Below, one piece after another: positions 16,654 to 26,179 of a DNA stretch of 64,000 nt; position 1 is the stretch's first letter; every line of letters begins with the position of its first letter. The translations under genes were made by a program, and so were the position numbers. The DNA is from an uncultured Flavobacteriales bacterium. Lineage in GTDB: Bacteria; Bacteroidota; Bacteroidia; Flavobacteriales; BACL11. Under the pieces are notes generated by a model. The model searched no databases. It worked only from the letters and a program-made list of their open reading frames with translations, and was not told where the DNA came from. The DNA is taken from positions 114,981-178,980 of the forward strand of contig CAJIYM010000005.1 of assembly GCA_905181635.1 (NCBI GenBank), read 5' to 3'.

Positions 16654-18045
16654 TTAGGCAATCCTTTTAACTTTATCGTGATGTTTAACTATAAATTCTT
16701 CTAGTACTTTAAAGAAATTTAGAATATTTTCATTTGTGTTTTCCCCATTAATAGTAACCAGCCTTACAAATCCTTGTTGATGGAAATAACCAAAGCCTAC
16801 CATTAACTTATTGTACTGATATAATTTAGTACACAAATCTACTGGATCAAAATCTTTGTAGTTAAAGCAAATTGAAAGAGAATCACTAAAACTATATAGA
16901 CTGTATGATTCATTATTTTTTACATAATCCCTTGCTATATCCGCTAATTGGAATTCGTGTTCAACAATTTCAGCAATCCCGTTAGTACCTATTGCCTTCC
17001 AGAGGGTCCAAAACTTTAAAGCATTGTTTCGTCTTCCACATTCAAAAGAAGTTTGACCCAAATTATAATTTTCATCATCAGTTTGGTAAAGATAAGTAGC
17101 ATCATTATTAAATGAATTATATAAGTCCCTGTTGTCTTTTACCACTATTACTGATGTGCTTATTGGTGCTCCTAGAGTTTTATGAGCATTGAAGCAAAAA
17201 GAATCTGAAAGTTCAATACCTTTGACTAAATGATTATATTTATCAGTAAAAATAACTGTACCTCCAAATGCTCCGTCAACATGCATCCAAATATTATATT
17301 CTTTACAAACGGGAGATAACTCTGCTAAATTATCAAACGCACACAAGACAGTGGTTCCTGCAGTTGCATTCAAATAAAAAGGAATAAATCCATCTGCAAT
17401 GTCACGTACTAATTGTTGTTTAAAGTCTGAAACATCGATTTGTCCAACTTTATTTGATTTAATATAGCGTATATTATCCCTCCCAATGCCTGCAAACGCT
17501 ATGTTTTTTGCAAGAGAATAATGAGAGTTTACTGAAGTATATGCAATCAGTTTTCCTTGCATTCCTTTATTCTTAATCTCTCCATCTTTCTTATCTCTTG
17601 CCATAACTAAAGACATAAAATTAGCCATAGAACCACCCGTTGGAAAAGTACCTCCACAACCTTCAGGGTATCCAATTAACTTATTTACTTGTTTGATTAT
17701 CTCCTTTTCAACCGCTACTTGAGGTCCTGCAATTTTATAAGTGGCCATACTATTATTAAGCATAACAGCCAATAAATCTCCTAAAATTGCTTTACTATGC
17801 CTACCTCCAAACAACTGATTAAAAAACAATTTTGAAGATGATTTGGGCGTGTTTAACACTAGTTTTTTCAACTCATTCTTAAAATCTTCAGGAATTGCTG
17901 GAGAAGATTTTAATTCCAAATCAAATTCTGAAATCAGTTCTGAAGTTGTAATTGCGTTAGCAATAGGATTCTCTAATTCGTCATTAATTAAATCATTAAC
18001 TAATTCATTAAAAAAATGTAAATCTTCTTTTATATTATTTTGCAT
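16654..18045 (-). CDS. Group II PLP-dependent amino acid decarboxylase
   Basis: A 463-residue decarboxylase of the glutamate/aromatic/cysteine-sulfinate family. Visible motifs are FPTGGSMANFMSLVMAR (phosphate binding), SVNSHYSLAKNIAFAGIG, ATAGTTVLCAFDNL, HVDGAFGG with the PLP-pairing Asp, and NAHKTLGAP with the PLP lysine. The substrate could be glutamate, aspartate, diaminobutyrate or cysteine sulfinate; nothing here decides. A TTG one codon upstream is possible but the ATG at 18045 is preferred. It is a lone gene, with a TACTTTTG -7-like box at 18067-18074 upstream on its strand. Confidence 0.87.
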   Translation of the reverse strand: MQNNIKEDLHFFNELVNDLINDELENPIANAITTSELISEFDLELKSSPAIPEDFKNELKKLVLNTPKSSSKLFFNQLFGGRHSKAILGDLLAVMLNNSMATYKIAGPQVAVEKEIIKQVNKLIGYPEGCGGTFPTGGSMANFMSLVMARDKKDGEIKNKGMQGKLIAYTSVNSHYSLAKNIAFAGIGRDNIRYIKSNKVGQIDVSDFKQQLVRDIADGFIPFYLNATAGTTVLCAFDNLAELSPVCKEYNIWMHVDGAFGGTVIFTDKYNHLVKGIELSDSFCFNAHKTLGAPISTSVIVVKDNRDLYNSFNNDATYLYQTDDENYNLGQTSFECGRRNNALKFWTLWKAIGTNGIAEIVEHEFQLADIARDYVKNNESYSLYSFSDSLSICFNYKDFDPVDLCTKLYQYNKLMVGFGYFHQQGFVRLVTINGENTNENILNFFKVLEEFIVKHHDKVKRIA

Positions 18046-18168
18046 CAAAGTATATTAATTGGTTTGCAAAAGTAAAAAAAATGTACCTTTAAGTGACTGT
18101 CATTACTTCTTATGTTTGAACACCTAAGATAACTAGTTAATACTGCTAAGAAAATTATTATTTTTCTG

Positions 18169-18176
18169 TATTTTTG
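18169..18176 (+). promoter_or_regulatory. -7 box (TATTTTTG) four bases before the CotH gene
   Basis: TATTTTTG fits TAnnTTTG, with only four bases between it and the ATG at 18181. If it is the promoter, transcription would begin at or next to the start codon. Confidence 0.5.
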
Positions 18177-18180
18177 TAGA

Positions 18181-21100
18181 ATGAATAAACTAATTTATAC
18201 AGCCTTAATTATTTGTATCGCTTTATTTTCTGCAAATGGTCAAATTTTAATTAACGAATATTCTGCCGCTAATTATGATACTTACGCTGATAATTATGGA
18301 GAGTATGAAGATTGGGTAGAGTTATACAACCCTACATCTTCACCAATTGATATTAACGGATGGGCGCTTACTGACAAGCCTTCCAATCCTTCAAAATGGC
18401 TATTTCCATCTTCATTCATTATACCCGCAAATAGCTTAGCTATTATTTATTGCTCAGGTAAAGATGAGTTGATTGGAACAAATGCGCACACTAACTTTAA
18501 AATTACCCAAACAAAAGGAAATGAAGTGTTTATGATTTCTGATGCTTCTGGAGTATTTCAGGATTCTATACAAGTACTCCCAAACCAAAAAACACACACT
18601 AGAGGCAGAGAAACAGACGGAGCCTCAAATTGGAGTGTTTTTACTTCAGGAACACCTAATGCAAGTAATTTTGGTGCAATGGAAGAATACGCAACAACTC
18701 CAGTTTTTTCGCAATCTGGGGGATACAATAGTACTGCTATCAACTTAACGCTGAGCAGTCCAGACCCTGCCATTTCAATATACTACACTGACAATGGAGA
18801 TGAGCCAAATAATGGATCCACACCATATACTATCCCAATTAATATTACTTCAACCTCTGTCATAAAGGCAATTGCCTATAGCGACAATGGAAATATTCCA
18901 TCAAGTTTTATTGATTATCATACATTTTTCATTAATGATACACATACCATCCCGATTTTATCAATTGCAGGAGATCAAGTTGATAACTTATTAAATGGGA
19001 ATCAAATAGAGCCTGAAGGCACTATGGAATGGTTTGGTTCAAACGGTATCTTGCTTGACAAAGGTACTGGTGAGTATAATAAGCACGGAAATGATTCTTG
19101 GGCTTATAATCAAAGGGGGTTTGATTTTGTTATGAGAGATCAATTTGGGTATAACTACGCTTTGCAAGATAAATTGTTTGAAACAAAGAGTAGGGATAAA
19201 TTTCAGAGGATAATTGTAAAAGCTGCTGCAAATGATAATTATCCATTTTCTTATGGTGGTTCAGGCGCGCACATTAGAGACGCCTATGTTCATCATTTAT
19301 CCCAACTGGGCGAACTGAGAGTCGATGAACGCTCGACTAGTTCTTGTATATTGTATCTCAACGGAGAATATTGGGGTGTATATGAAATTAGAGAAAAGGT
19401 AGATGACACAGATTTTCTAAGTTATTATTATGATCAAGATGAAGAATATAGAGAAAGTGCTGATTATCTTCAATTTTTAAAAACTTGGGGAAACACATTG
19501 ACTAAATATGGTGATGGAATGCCTGGCCCTGGCAGTATCGCTAAAAACGATTGGGATGATTTTGTAGATTTTGTTGCTGCAAACCCAATGAGTAATCAAG
19601 TAAATTATGTTCAAGCTAAAAGCGAATACAACATGGGAAGCTTAATTGATTATTTTCTTTTAAATTCATATGTAGTTTGCCAAGACTGGCTAAATTATAA
19701 TACCGCTTGGTGGAGGGGAATGGATCCCAATGGAGATAAAAAGAAGTGGCGATATACGATTTGGGATATGGATAATACGTTTGATCATGGAACAAATTAC
19801 ACAGGAATCCCAAGCTCTTCTCCTACAGCAGAACCTTGTGATGCGAGTACTTTAGGTAATTCTGGCGGACAAGGTCATGTTCCAATTTGGAATGAAATGC
19901 TTACCAATCAGGAATTTCATGATGAGTATATTAATCGCTGGCAGGATTTAGCAAATGGTCCATTATCTTGCACATTTATGATACATATTTTAGACAGTAT
20001 GATAGCTGTAATTGAGCCTGAAATGCCAAGACAAATTACAACTTGGGGAGGCACTTATACAGGCTGGGAAAATAATGTAACTGATTTAAGAAATTGGATT
20101 TTAGCAAGATGCGATAGTATGAATTCTGGATTCGTTGATTGTGATACTGCTATTACAGGAATATACGATGTTACTGTTGAAATTATAGGTACCGGAGAAG
20201 TCGAGATGAGTAATAGTAATATCATTAATAATTTAAATTCCCCATGGACAGATCAAAGATTTGGGGGTATTGATTTGCCTTTTGAAGTGGTAAGTGGTCC
20301 TTTTGATCGATGGGAAATCATCTCAAACAACACATATGTTTTTGACCCCAATGCAGATACCTTAGTTTTAGACCTGCAAGGTGATGTAACTGTGCAAGCT
20401 TATTTTGTTCCTCCAACTCCTACCAGAGATATTACTTACAATATAATACCGTCAGGGACTGCAACAAATATATCAGCTAATGGATTATTAATCAACACCT
20501 TCCCAACAACAATAAACTATATAATTAATGAAAACATCAATATCTCGACTAATCTAGATCCTTCATATGGATTTAGCACATGGGATTCTGATAGCGTTGT
20601 ATTAACACCAACAGTCATAAGTCCTATAATCTCATTCTCTGCATCTAATAATGACACGATAACTTTACATCTTTATAAAAAACCAACAATTATCTATGAT
20701 ATTTTCCCAACTGGAACGACAACAACTATTGATATTAATGGTGTAAATACGAGTATTTTCCCAACTAGTGCAATTTATTATAATAATGAGAACATTACAT
20801 TAACACCTAATATCGATCCTTTGTATTCTTTTGTAAGTTGGGATTATGATAGTATTACTATGCTAAATGGTAATACTGAGGTTAATTCCTTTCTTTCAGC
20901 ATATAACGATACTGTTAAATTAGTAATTAGTTTAATTCCTCCACTAGCAGCATTTATTTCTGGAGATGAAGTAGTTTGTGATAATAGTTTAGCTCAGGCT
21001 GATGTTAAGGTTTCCTTTGCTGCTGGTTTTCCTCCATATACTTTTATTTATGCTATTAACGATATTACTCAGTCAACTATCACTACAAGTGATAATCCTT

Positions 21101-21768
21101 ATTATATTAAACCCAAACAAGATGGAGTATATACATTGACATATTTTTCAGATGCTAATAACAGTGGTAGTATTAATGGTTCAGCTTTAGTTACAGTTTT
21201 AGAATCACCTACTGCACTTTTCGCTACAGCTAGTGATACTTTGTCAGTTTTATATCCTTCTATACAATTAAATGATATTTCGATAGGAAATATAGTAGCT
21301 TGGAATTGGGATTTTGGAGATAACACGCCTAATGATTATACTTCAAGCCCTTATCATGTTTTTAAAGATTCAATAGGAATTTATCAATTGAATTTAATTG
21401 TTACAGATGATGTCGGTTGTAGCGACACTACATTTAAACAACTGTGGGTTGCGGATGATTACTGGATGTATATTCCAAATTCATTCACACCTGATTATGA
21501 TGGAATTAATGATTTATTTTGTTTAACACATCATGGGATTAGAGAAGCTACTTTTTATTTTAATGTTTATGATCGTTTTTCTAATTTAGTATATGCTACT
21601 GAAAATATTGCTGACTTAGAGTGTTTCTTAAATGAAAATGGTTGGGATGGGAAACATTATAAAACAGGTAATGATTTACCTATGGGTACCTATATTTATG
21701 AAGTATATTTCCAAGATTTTGAAGGCTGGAAGCATCAAGATAAAGGCCCTATTTTTATTATACGTTAA
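18181..21768 (+). CDS. T9SS type B cargo with lamin-tail, CotH kinase and PKD domains
   Basis: A 1195-residue secreted protein. Domains in order: signal peptide (1-20); lamin-tail domain (about 20-150: ILINEYSAAN, EDWVELYNP, INGWALTD); chitobiase C-terminal-like Ig fold (about 172-250: ISIYYTDNGDEP); CotH kinase domain (about 255-640) with LYLNGEYWGVYEIREK and IWDMDNTFDHG near 527, the likely metal-binding motif; two related IPSGT/FPTGT repeats (about 750-900); a PKD domain (WNWDFGDN near 1041); and a CHU_C/type B sorting domain from about 1097 (IPNSFTPDYDGINDLF). CotH proteins are atypical protein kinases. Export by T9SS to the cell surface is likely; the target is unknown. Confidence 0.9.
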   Translation: MNKLIYTALIICIALFSANGQILINEYSAANYDTYADNYGEYEDWVELYNPTSSPIDINGWALTDKPSNPSKWLFPSSFIIPANSLAIIYCSGKDELIGTNAHTNFKITQTKGNEVFMISDASGVFQDSIQVLPNQKTHTRGRETDGASNWSVFTSGTPNASNFGAMEEYATTPVFSQSGGYNSTAINLTLSSPDPAISIYYTDNGDEPNNGSTPYTIPINITSTSVIKAIAYSDNGNIPSSFIDYHTFFINDTHTIPILSIAGDQVDNLLNGNQIEPEGTMEWFGSNGILLDKGTGEYNKHGNDSWAYNQRGFDFVMRDQFGYNYALQDKLFETKSRDKFQRIIVKAAANDNYPFSYGGSGAHIRDAYVHHLSQLGELRVDERSTSSCILYLNGEYWGVYEIREKVDDTDFLSYYYDQDEEYRESADYLQFLKTWGNTLTKYGDGMPGPGSIAKNDWDDFVDFVAANPMSNQVNYVQAKSEYNMGSLIDYFLLNSYVVCQDWLNYNTAWWRGMDPNGDKKKWRYTIWDMDNTFDHGTNYTGIPSSSPTAEPCDASTLGNSGGQGHVPIWNEMLTNQEFHDEYINRWQDLANGPLSCTFMIHILDSMIAVIEPEMPRQITTWGGTYTGWENNVTDLRNWILARCDSMNSGFVDCDTAITGIYDVTVEIIGTGEVEMSNSNIINNLNSPWTDQRFGGIDLPFEVVSGPFDRWEIISNNTYVFDPNADTLVLDLQGDVTVQAYFVPPTPTRDITYNIIPSGTATNISANGLLINTFPTTINYIINENINISTNLDPSYGFSTWDSDSVVLTPTVISPIISFSASNNDTITLHLYKKPTIIYDIFPTGTTTTIDINGVNTSIFPTSAIYYNNENITLTPNIDPLYSFVSWDYDSITMLNGNTEVNSFLSAYNDTVKLVISLIPPLAAFISGDEVVCDNSLAQADVKVSFAAGFPPYTFIYAINDITQSTITTSDNPYYIKPKQDGVYTLTYFSDANNSGSINGSALVTVLESPTALFATASDTLSVLYPSIQLNDISIGNIVAWNWDFGDNTPNDYTSSPYHVFKDSIGIYQLNLIVTDDVGCSDTTFKQLWVADDYWMYIPNSFTPDYDGINDLFCLTHHGIREATFYFNVYDRFSNLVYATENIADLECFLNENGWDGKHYKTGNDLPMGTYIYEVYFQDFEGWKHQDKGPIFIIR

Positions 21769-21803
21769 TTAAATTCAACGCATTTTTTTATGGTAAATTA
21801 GCA

Positions 21804-21834
21804 TTGCTTATCTAAAATGCAAAAACTATATTTG
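21804..21834 (+). promoter_or_regulatory. Bacteroidota promoter for ileS
   Basis: TTG (21804-21806), a 20-base spacer, then TATATTTG (21827-21834) matches both consensus elements. It precedes the ileS ATG by 24 bases and probably drives ileS, the DksA-like gene and lspA. Confidence 0.68.
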
Positions 21835-21858
21835 CAAGCATTATATTTAGCATAAAAA

Positions 21859-24800
21859 ATGAGCAAGTTCAAGCAATACAAACAATTAAGTTTATCTAAA
21901 ACACATAAAGAGGTTTTAGAGAATTGGAGAAACAATGATGTTTTCAATCAAAGTATTGGAAGTCGAAAAGGAAATCCAACTTTTACATTTTATGAAGGAC
22001 CTCCTTCAGCAAACGGAATGCCTGGCATTCACCATGTAATAGCGAGAACTATTAAAGACCTATTTTGTCGCTATAAAACCCTTAGAGGGTTTCAGGTAAA
22101 CCGTAAAGCAGGTTGGGATACTCACGGGTTGCCTGTTGAACTTGCTGTTGAGAAAGAATTAGGAATTACTAAAGAAGATATTGGCAAAACAATATCTATT
22201 GAAGAGTACAATAAGGCTTGCCGTAAAAATGTAATGAAGTACAAGGGAAGTTGGGAAGATATCACTGAAGAAATGGGATATTGGGTAGACCTGAAAAATC
22301 CTTATGTTACTTATGATAACAAATATATTGAAAGTGTTTGGTGGCTATTAGGTCAGATGCACAAAAAAGGATTACTTTATAAGGGGCATACCGTTCAGCC
22401 TTTTTCTCCTAAAGCAGGCACGGGATTAAGCACACATGAACTAAATCAACCAGGTTGTTATCGGAATGTAAAAGATACTTCAGTAATCGCACAATTTAAA
22501 GTCATAAGAAATGAAAACTCTGATTTTATTTTTAGTAAAACTAAGAATGATATATATTGTTTAGCATGGACAACAACACCCTGGACGTTACCTTCTAATA
22601 CTGCACTAGCAGTTGGTAAAAAGATTAATTATTTATTAGTAGAAACATTAAATCAATATACTGGAAAAGCAATTACAGTTATTTTAGCAAAGGATCTATC
22701 ATCTAACTATTTTAAATCAGAAAATGCTAATTTGAAGTTTTCTGATTATGTAGTTGGGAGTAAAAATTTACCTTTCAAAATTATAGATGAGTTAAAGGGA
22801 GATAAGTTAGCAGACTTGAGATACGAACAACTTTTGTCTTACGCGCAACCAGAAGATGGTGATGCTTTTAAAATTATATTAGCAGATTTTGTTACTACTG
22901 AAGATGGCACGGGAATTGTGCACTTAGCGCCAAGTTTTGGAGCTGATGATAACAGGGTTTGTAAACAAAATGGAATAGGAAGCTTAACCCTGGTTAATAA
23001 ACAAGGTAAATTTATTGATACCGTAACTGATTTTGCAGGAGTATATGTGAAAGATGAATACTATACTAATAAAGATAAAAAACCAAAGCTATCTGCTGAT
23101 GTGCAAATTGTTATAAAGCTAAAAGAAGAAAACCTTTGCTTCAAAGCTGAGAAATACGAACACTCTTACCCGCATTGTTGGCGTACCGACAAACCAATAC
23201 TATATTATCCTATGGATAGTTGGTTTGTAAAAACGACTGACTACAAAAGCAGAATGTTAGAGCTTAACAAGACCATCAACTGGAAGCCAAAATCAACTGG
23301 TGAAGGTCGTTTTGGAAAGTGGCTAGAAAATTTGGTAGACTGGAATTTGTCTCGCTCGCGCTTTTGGGGAATACCAATTCCTATCTGGCGTACTGAAGAT
23401 GGGGAAACAGAAATCTGTATTAGCTCGATAGAAGAATTAAAGATTGAAATTGAAAAATCAATTACTGCTGGGCTTATGAATACAAATCCTTTAGCTGATT
23501 TTATTCCAGGAAATATGTCAACAGAAAACTATACAACTTTTGACTTACACAGACCTTATGTTGATAATATTATTCTTATTTCCAAAGATGGAAAGCCAAT
23601 GAAAAGAGAATTAGATTTAATTGATGTTTGGTTTGATTCGGGCTCAATGCCTTACGCTCAACTACACTACCCATTTGAAAATAAAGAAGTATTTGAACAA
23701 AACTATCCTGCTGATTTTATTGCAGAAGGAGTTGATCAAACAAGGGGATGGTTCTTTACTTTGCACGCAATTTCGACTATGTTGTTCGATTCTGTAGCAT
23801 ATAAAAATGTTATATCTAATGGTTTGGTTTTAGATAAAAACGGAAATAAAATGTCCAAAAGATTAGGGAATGCTACTGATCCTTTTATGACTATAGATAA
23901 ATACGGTGCTGATGCGACAAGATGGTATATGATATCCAATGCCCAACCATGGGACAACTTAAAGTTTGACGAAATTGGAATACAGGAAGTACAAAGAAAA
24001 TTCTTTGGAACACTTTTCAATACCTATTCTTTCTTTTCACTTTATGCCAACATTGACGGATTTAACTATTCAGAGAGTGAGGTTTCAATTGTAAATAGAA
24101 GTGAAATTGATAGATGGATTCTTTCAGAGCTAAATACTTTAATAAAGCAAGTTGAGTACAATTATGATGAATACGAGCCTACAAAAGTTGCGCGGTTAAT
24201 TCAGGACTTTGTAATGGACAAACTAAGCAACTGGCACGTTCGTTTAAGCAGAAGACGATTCTGGAAAGGGGAATATAATACAGATAAAATTTCTGCTTAC
24301 CAGACGCTATTCGAATGCTTAGAGAAGATTTCAGTGCTATCTGCTCCAATTGCTCCATTCTTTATGGATCGTTTATTTCAAGATTTAAATACAATTAGTA
24401 AAAAACATTCTGCAACATCAGTGCACTTAGCTGATTTCCCAAAAGCAGACAACAATAAGATAGATGCTGATTTAGAGAGAAAGATGCAGTTAGCTCAGAA
24501 TATTACTTCACTTGCTTTGTCGCTAAGAAAAAAAGAAATGATTAGAGTAAGGCAACCTTTACAAAAGATAATGATTCCTGTTTTAAATTCAAAAATGCAA
24601 CAAGATATTGAAGGTGTTTCAAGAATGGTATTACGTGAGATTAATGTTAAAGAAATTTCCTACCTAACAGAAAATTCTGAAGTGCTTACTAAGAAAATAA
24701 AACCAAATTTTAAAACTCTTGGGCCTAAGTTTGGTAAAGATATGAAGTTAATTTCTGGAGTTATTACACAGTTTACTGCAGATGATATTAAAAAAATAGA

Positions 24801-25206
24801 AAAGGAAGGTGCTTATAGAATTAATGAAAAAATATCGATTGACTTAACAGATGTTGAAATATTTTCTGCAGATATTCCTGGTTGTATTGTTGCTAATAAT
24901 GATGGAATAACTGTTGCATTAGATATTACGCTTTCAGCTGAGCTAAAGGAAGAGGGTTTGGCGAGGGAGTTTATAAATAGAATTCAAAACCTAAGGAAAG
25001 ATAATGGCTTTAAGGTTACTGATAAGATAAATATCTTAGTTGAAAACAATGAAGACCTAAAATCTTCTATTCAGAATAATTTCTCTTATATTTGTGATGA
25101 AACTTTAGCGGATAAATTAGAGTTTTCTAAGAATATTGAAAATGATATTAACGAGATTGAATTAGTTGACGGAATTACTGCAAAAGTGAGTATTAAAAAA
25201 CACTAA
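21859..25206 (+). CDS. ileS: Isoleucyl-tRNA synthetase, type 2, with GIHH signature
   Basis: An 1115-residue class I synthetase that charges tRNA-Ile; the length and the KMSKR loop (664-668, NKMSKRLGNATDP) point to the eukaryote-like type 2 IleRS. The active-site signature, normally HxGH, reads G56-I-H-H59 (ANGMPGIHHV): the first and third positions are swapped. The editing domain (AWTTTPWTLPSNTALAV) and catalytic core are intact, and the frame is unbroken, so this is a natural variant and not a dead gene. It is first in a likely operon with the DksA-like gene 4 bases downstream and lspA. Confidence 0.97.
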   Translation: MSKFKQYKQLSLSKTHKEVLENWRNNDVFNQSIGSRKGNPTFTFYEGPPSANGMPGIHHVIARTIKDLFCRYKTLRGFQVNRKAGWDTHGLPVELAVEKELGITKEDIGKTISIEEYNKACRKNVMKYKGSWEDITEEMGYWVDLKNPYVTYDNKYIESVWWLLGQMHKKGLLYKGHTVQPFSPKAGTGLSTHELNQPGCYRNVKDTSVIAQFKVIRNENSDFIFSKTKNDIYCLAWTTTPWTLPSNTALAVGKKINYLLVETLNQYTGKAITVILAKDLSSNYFKSENANLKFSDYVVGSKNLPFKIIDELKGDKLADLRYEQLLSYAQPEDGDAFKIILADFVTTEDGTGIVHLAPSFGADDNRVCKQNGIGSLTLVNKQGKFIDTVTDFAGVYVKDEYYTNKDKKPKLSADVQIVIKLKEENLCFKAEKYEHSYPHCWRTDKPILYYPMDSWFVKTTDYKSRMLELNKTINWKPKSTGEGRFGKWLENLVDWNLSRSRFWGIPIPIWRTEDGETEICISSIEELKIEIEKSITAGLMNTNPLADFIPGNMSTENYTTFDLHRPYVDNIILISKDGKPMKRELDLIDVWFDSGSMPYAQLHYPFENKEVFEQNYPADFIAEGVDQTRGWFFTLHAISTMLFDSVAYKNVISNGLVLDKNGNKMSKRLGNATDPFMTIDKYGADATRWYMISNAQPWDNLKFDEIGIQEVQRKFFGTLFNTYSFFSLYANIDGFNYSESEVSIVNRSEIDRWILSELNTLIKQVEYNYDEYEPTKVARLIQDFVMDKLSNWHVRLSRRRFWKGEYNTDKISAYQTLFECLEKISVLSAPIAPFFMDRLFQDLNTISKKHSATSVHLADFPKADNNKIDADLERKMQLAQNITSLALSLRKKEMIRVRQPLQKIMIPVLNSKMQQDIEGVSRMVLREINVKEISYLTENSEVLTKKIKPNFKTLGPKFGKDMKLISGVITQFTADDIKKIEKEGAYRINEKISIDLTDVEIFSADIPGCIVANNDGITVALDITLSAELKEEGLAREFINRIQNLRKDNGFKVTDKINILVENNEDLKSSIQNNFSYICDETLADKLEFSKNIENDINEIELVDGITAKVSIKKH

Positions 25207-25210
25207 AAAT

Positions 25211-25585
25211 ATGGCTGAAAAGACTACATATACGAAAGATGAACTCGAAGAATTTAGAAAATTAATTCTAAATAAAATTGAACGTGCTCAAGACGACTTA
25301 GATGTGTTAAGAGCTGCTACTGCTAATGACTCTGACAATGGAACAGAAGATACCTCTCCTACTTTTAAGCAATTCGAAGAAGGGTCATCTACTCTTTCAA
25401 AAGAAGAAAACATTAAATTAGCTGAAAGACAGGCAAAATTTATTAGAAGCTTAAATAATGCGTTAATTCGTATTGAGAATAGGACTTACGGAATTTGCAG
25501 AATAACAGGAAAATTAATAGCGAAAGAAAGATTAAAACTTGTGCCACATGCAACGCTAAGTATTGAGGCAAAAAAAGCACAATAA
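25211..25585 (+). CDS. TraR/DksA-like protein with degenerate zinc finger
   Basis: A 124-residue protein with a predicted N-terminal coiled coil (LEEFRKLILNKIERAQDDL and IKLAERQAKFIRSLNNAL) and a C-terminal DksA finger region (TYGICRITGKLIAKERLKLVP). Only one of the four zinc cysteines of classic DksA remains; this form is common in Bacteroidota. DksA-like proteins bind the RNA polymerase secondary channel and modulate initiation. The ATG lies 4 bases after ileS. lspA follows 6 bases later, so the three genes form one unit. Confidence 0.87.
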   Translation: MAEKTTYTKDELEEFRKLILNKIERAQDDLDVLRAATANDSDNGTEDTSPTFKQFEEGSSTLSKEENIKLAERQAKFIRSLNNALIRIENRTYGICRITGKLIAKERLKLVPHATLSIEAKKAQ

Positions 25586-25591
25586 GTTACT

Positions 25592-26179
25592 TTGAAAAAA
25601 ATATTTTTCACAGCTTTTATTCTTATTTTACTTGATCAAACTTTAAAAATATGGATTAAAACCAATTTTATTTTAGGAGAAGAATCTAAAATTTTTGATT
25701 GGTTTATAATTCATTTTACCGAAAATAATGGTATGGCTTTTGGTATAGAGTTTGGCGGATATACAGGTAAAAAAATACTCACTCTATTCAGAATAATTGT
25801 TGTTGGAATAGGAATAAAATATATTTATGATTTAAAGAAAACAAGATTTTCACACGGCACTTTGATTGCGTTAGGCTTGATCATAGGAGGTGCTATAGGA
25901 AACATTATTGATAGCTCCTTTTATGGAATTATATTTAATGAAAGTTACAATAATGTAGCAAGATTTATGCCTGAGTTAGGAGGGTATTCTTCTTTTCTTC
26001 ACGGGAAAGTAGTGGATATGTTTTACTTTCCAATAATGAATGGTCATTTCCCTAATTGGCTACCAATTTGGGGAGGTGAACATTTCATCTTCTTTCGACC
26101 AGTATTTAACATAGCTGACGCAGGCATATTTTCGGGTATATTTATAATCTTTCTTTTTTACAGAAAAGAGTTTAATTAA
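25592..26179 (+). CDS. lspA: Lipoprotein signal peptidase (signal peptidase II)
   Basis: A 195-residue inner-membrane aspartic protease that cuts prolipoproteins before the lipidated cysteine. Signature motifs are ILLDQTLKIWIK, TENNGMAFGIEF, GGAIGNIIDSSFYG and NIADAGIFSG, which hold the two catalytic aspartates. Four hydrophobic helices are visible. The start is a TTG at 25592; no ATG occurs at a suitable place, so a non-ATG start is likely. An insertion before the last motif makes it longer than E. coli LspA. Its stop overlaps the convergent sulfotransferase stop by 4 bases. Confidence 0.94.
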   Translation: MKKIFFTAFILILLDQTLKIWIKTNFILGEESKIFDWFIIHFTENNGMAFGIEFGGYTGKKILTLFRIIVVGIGIKYIYDLKKTRFSHGTLIALGLIIGGAIGNIIDSSFYGIIFNESYNNVARFMPELGGYSSFLHGKVVDMFYFPIMNGHFPNWLPIWGGEHFIFFRPVFNIADAGIFSGIFIIFLFYRKEFN

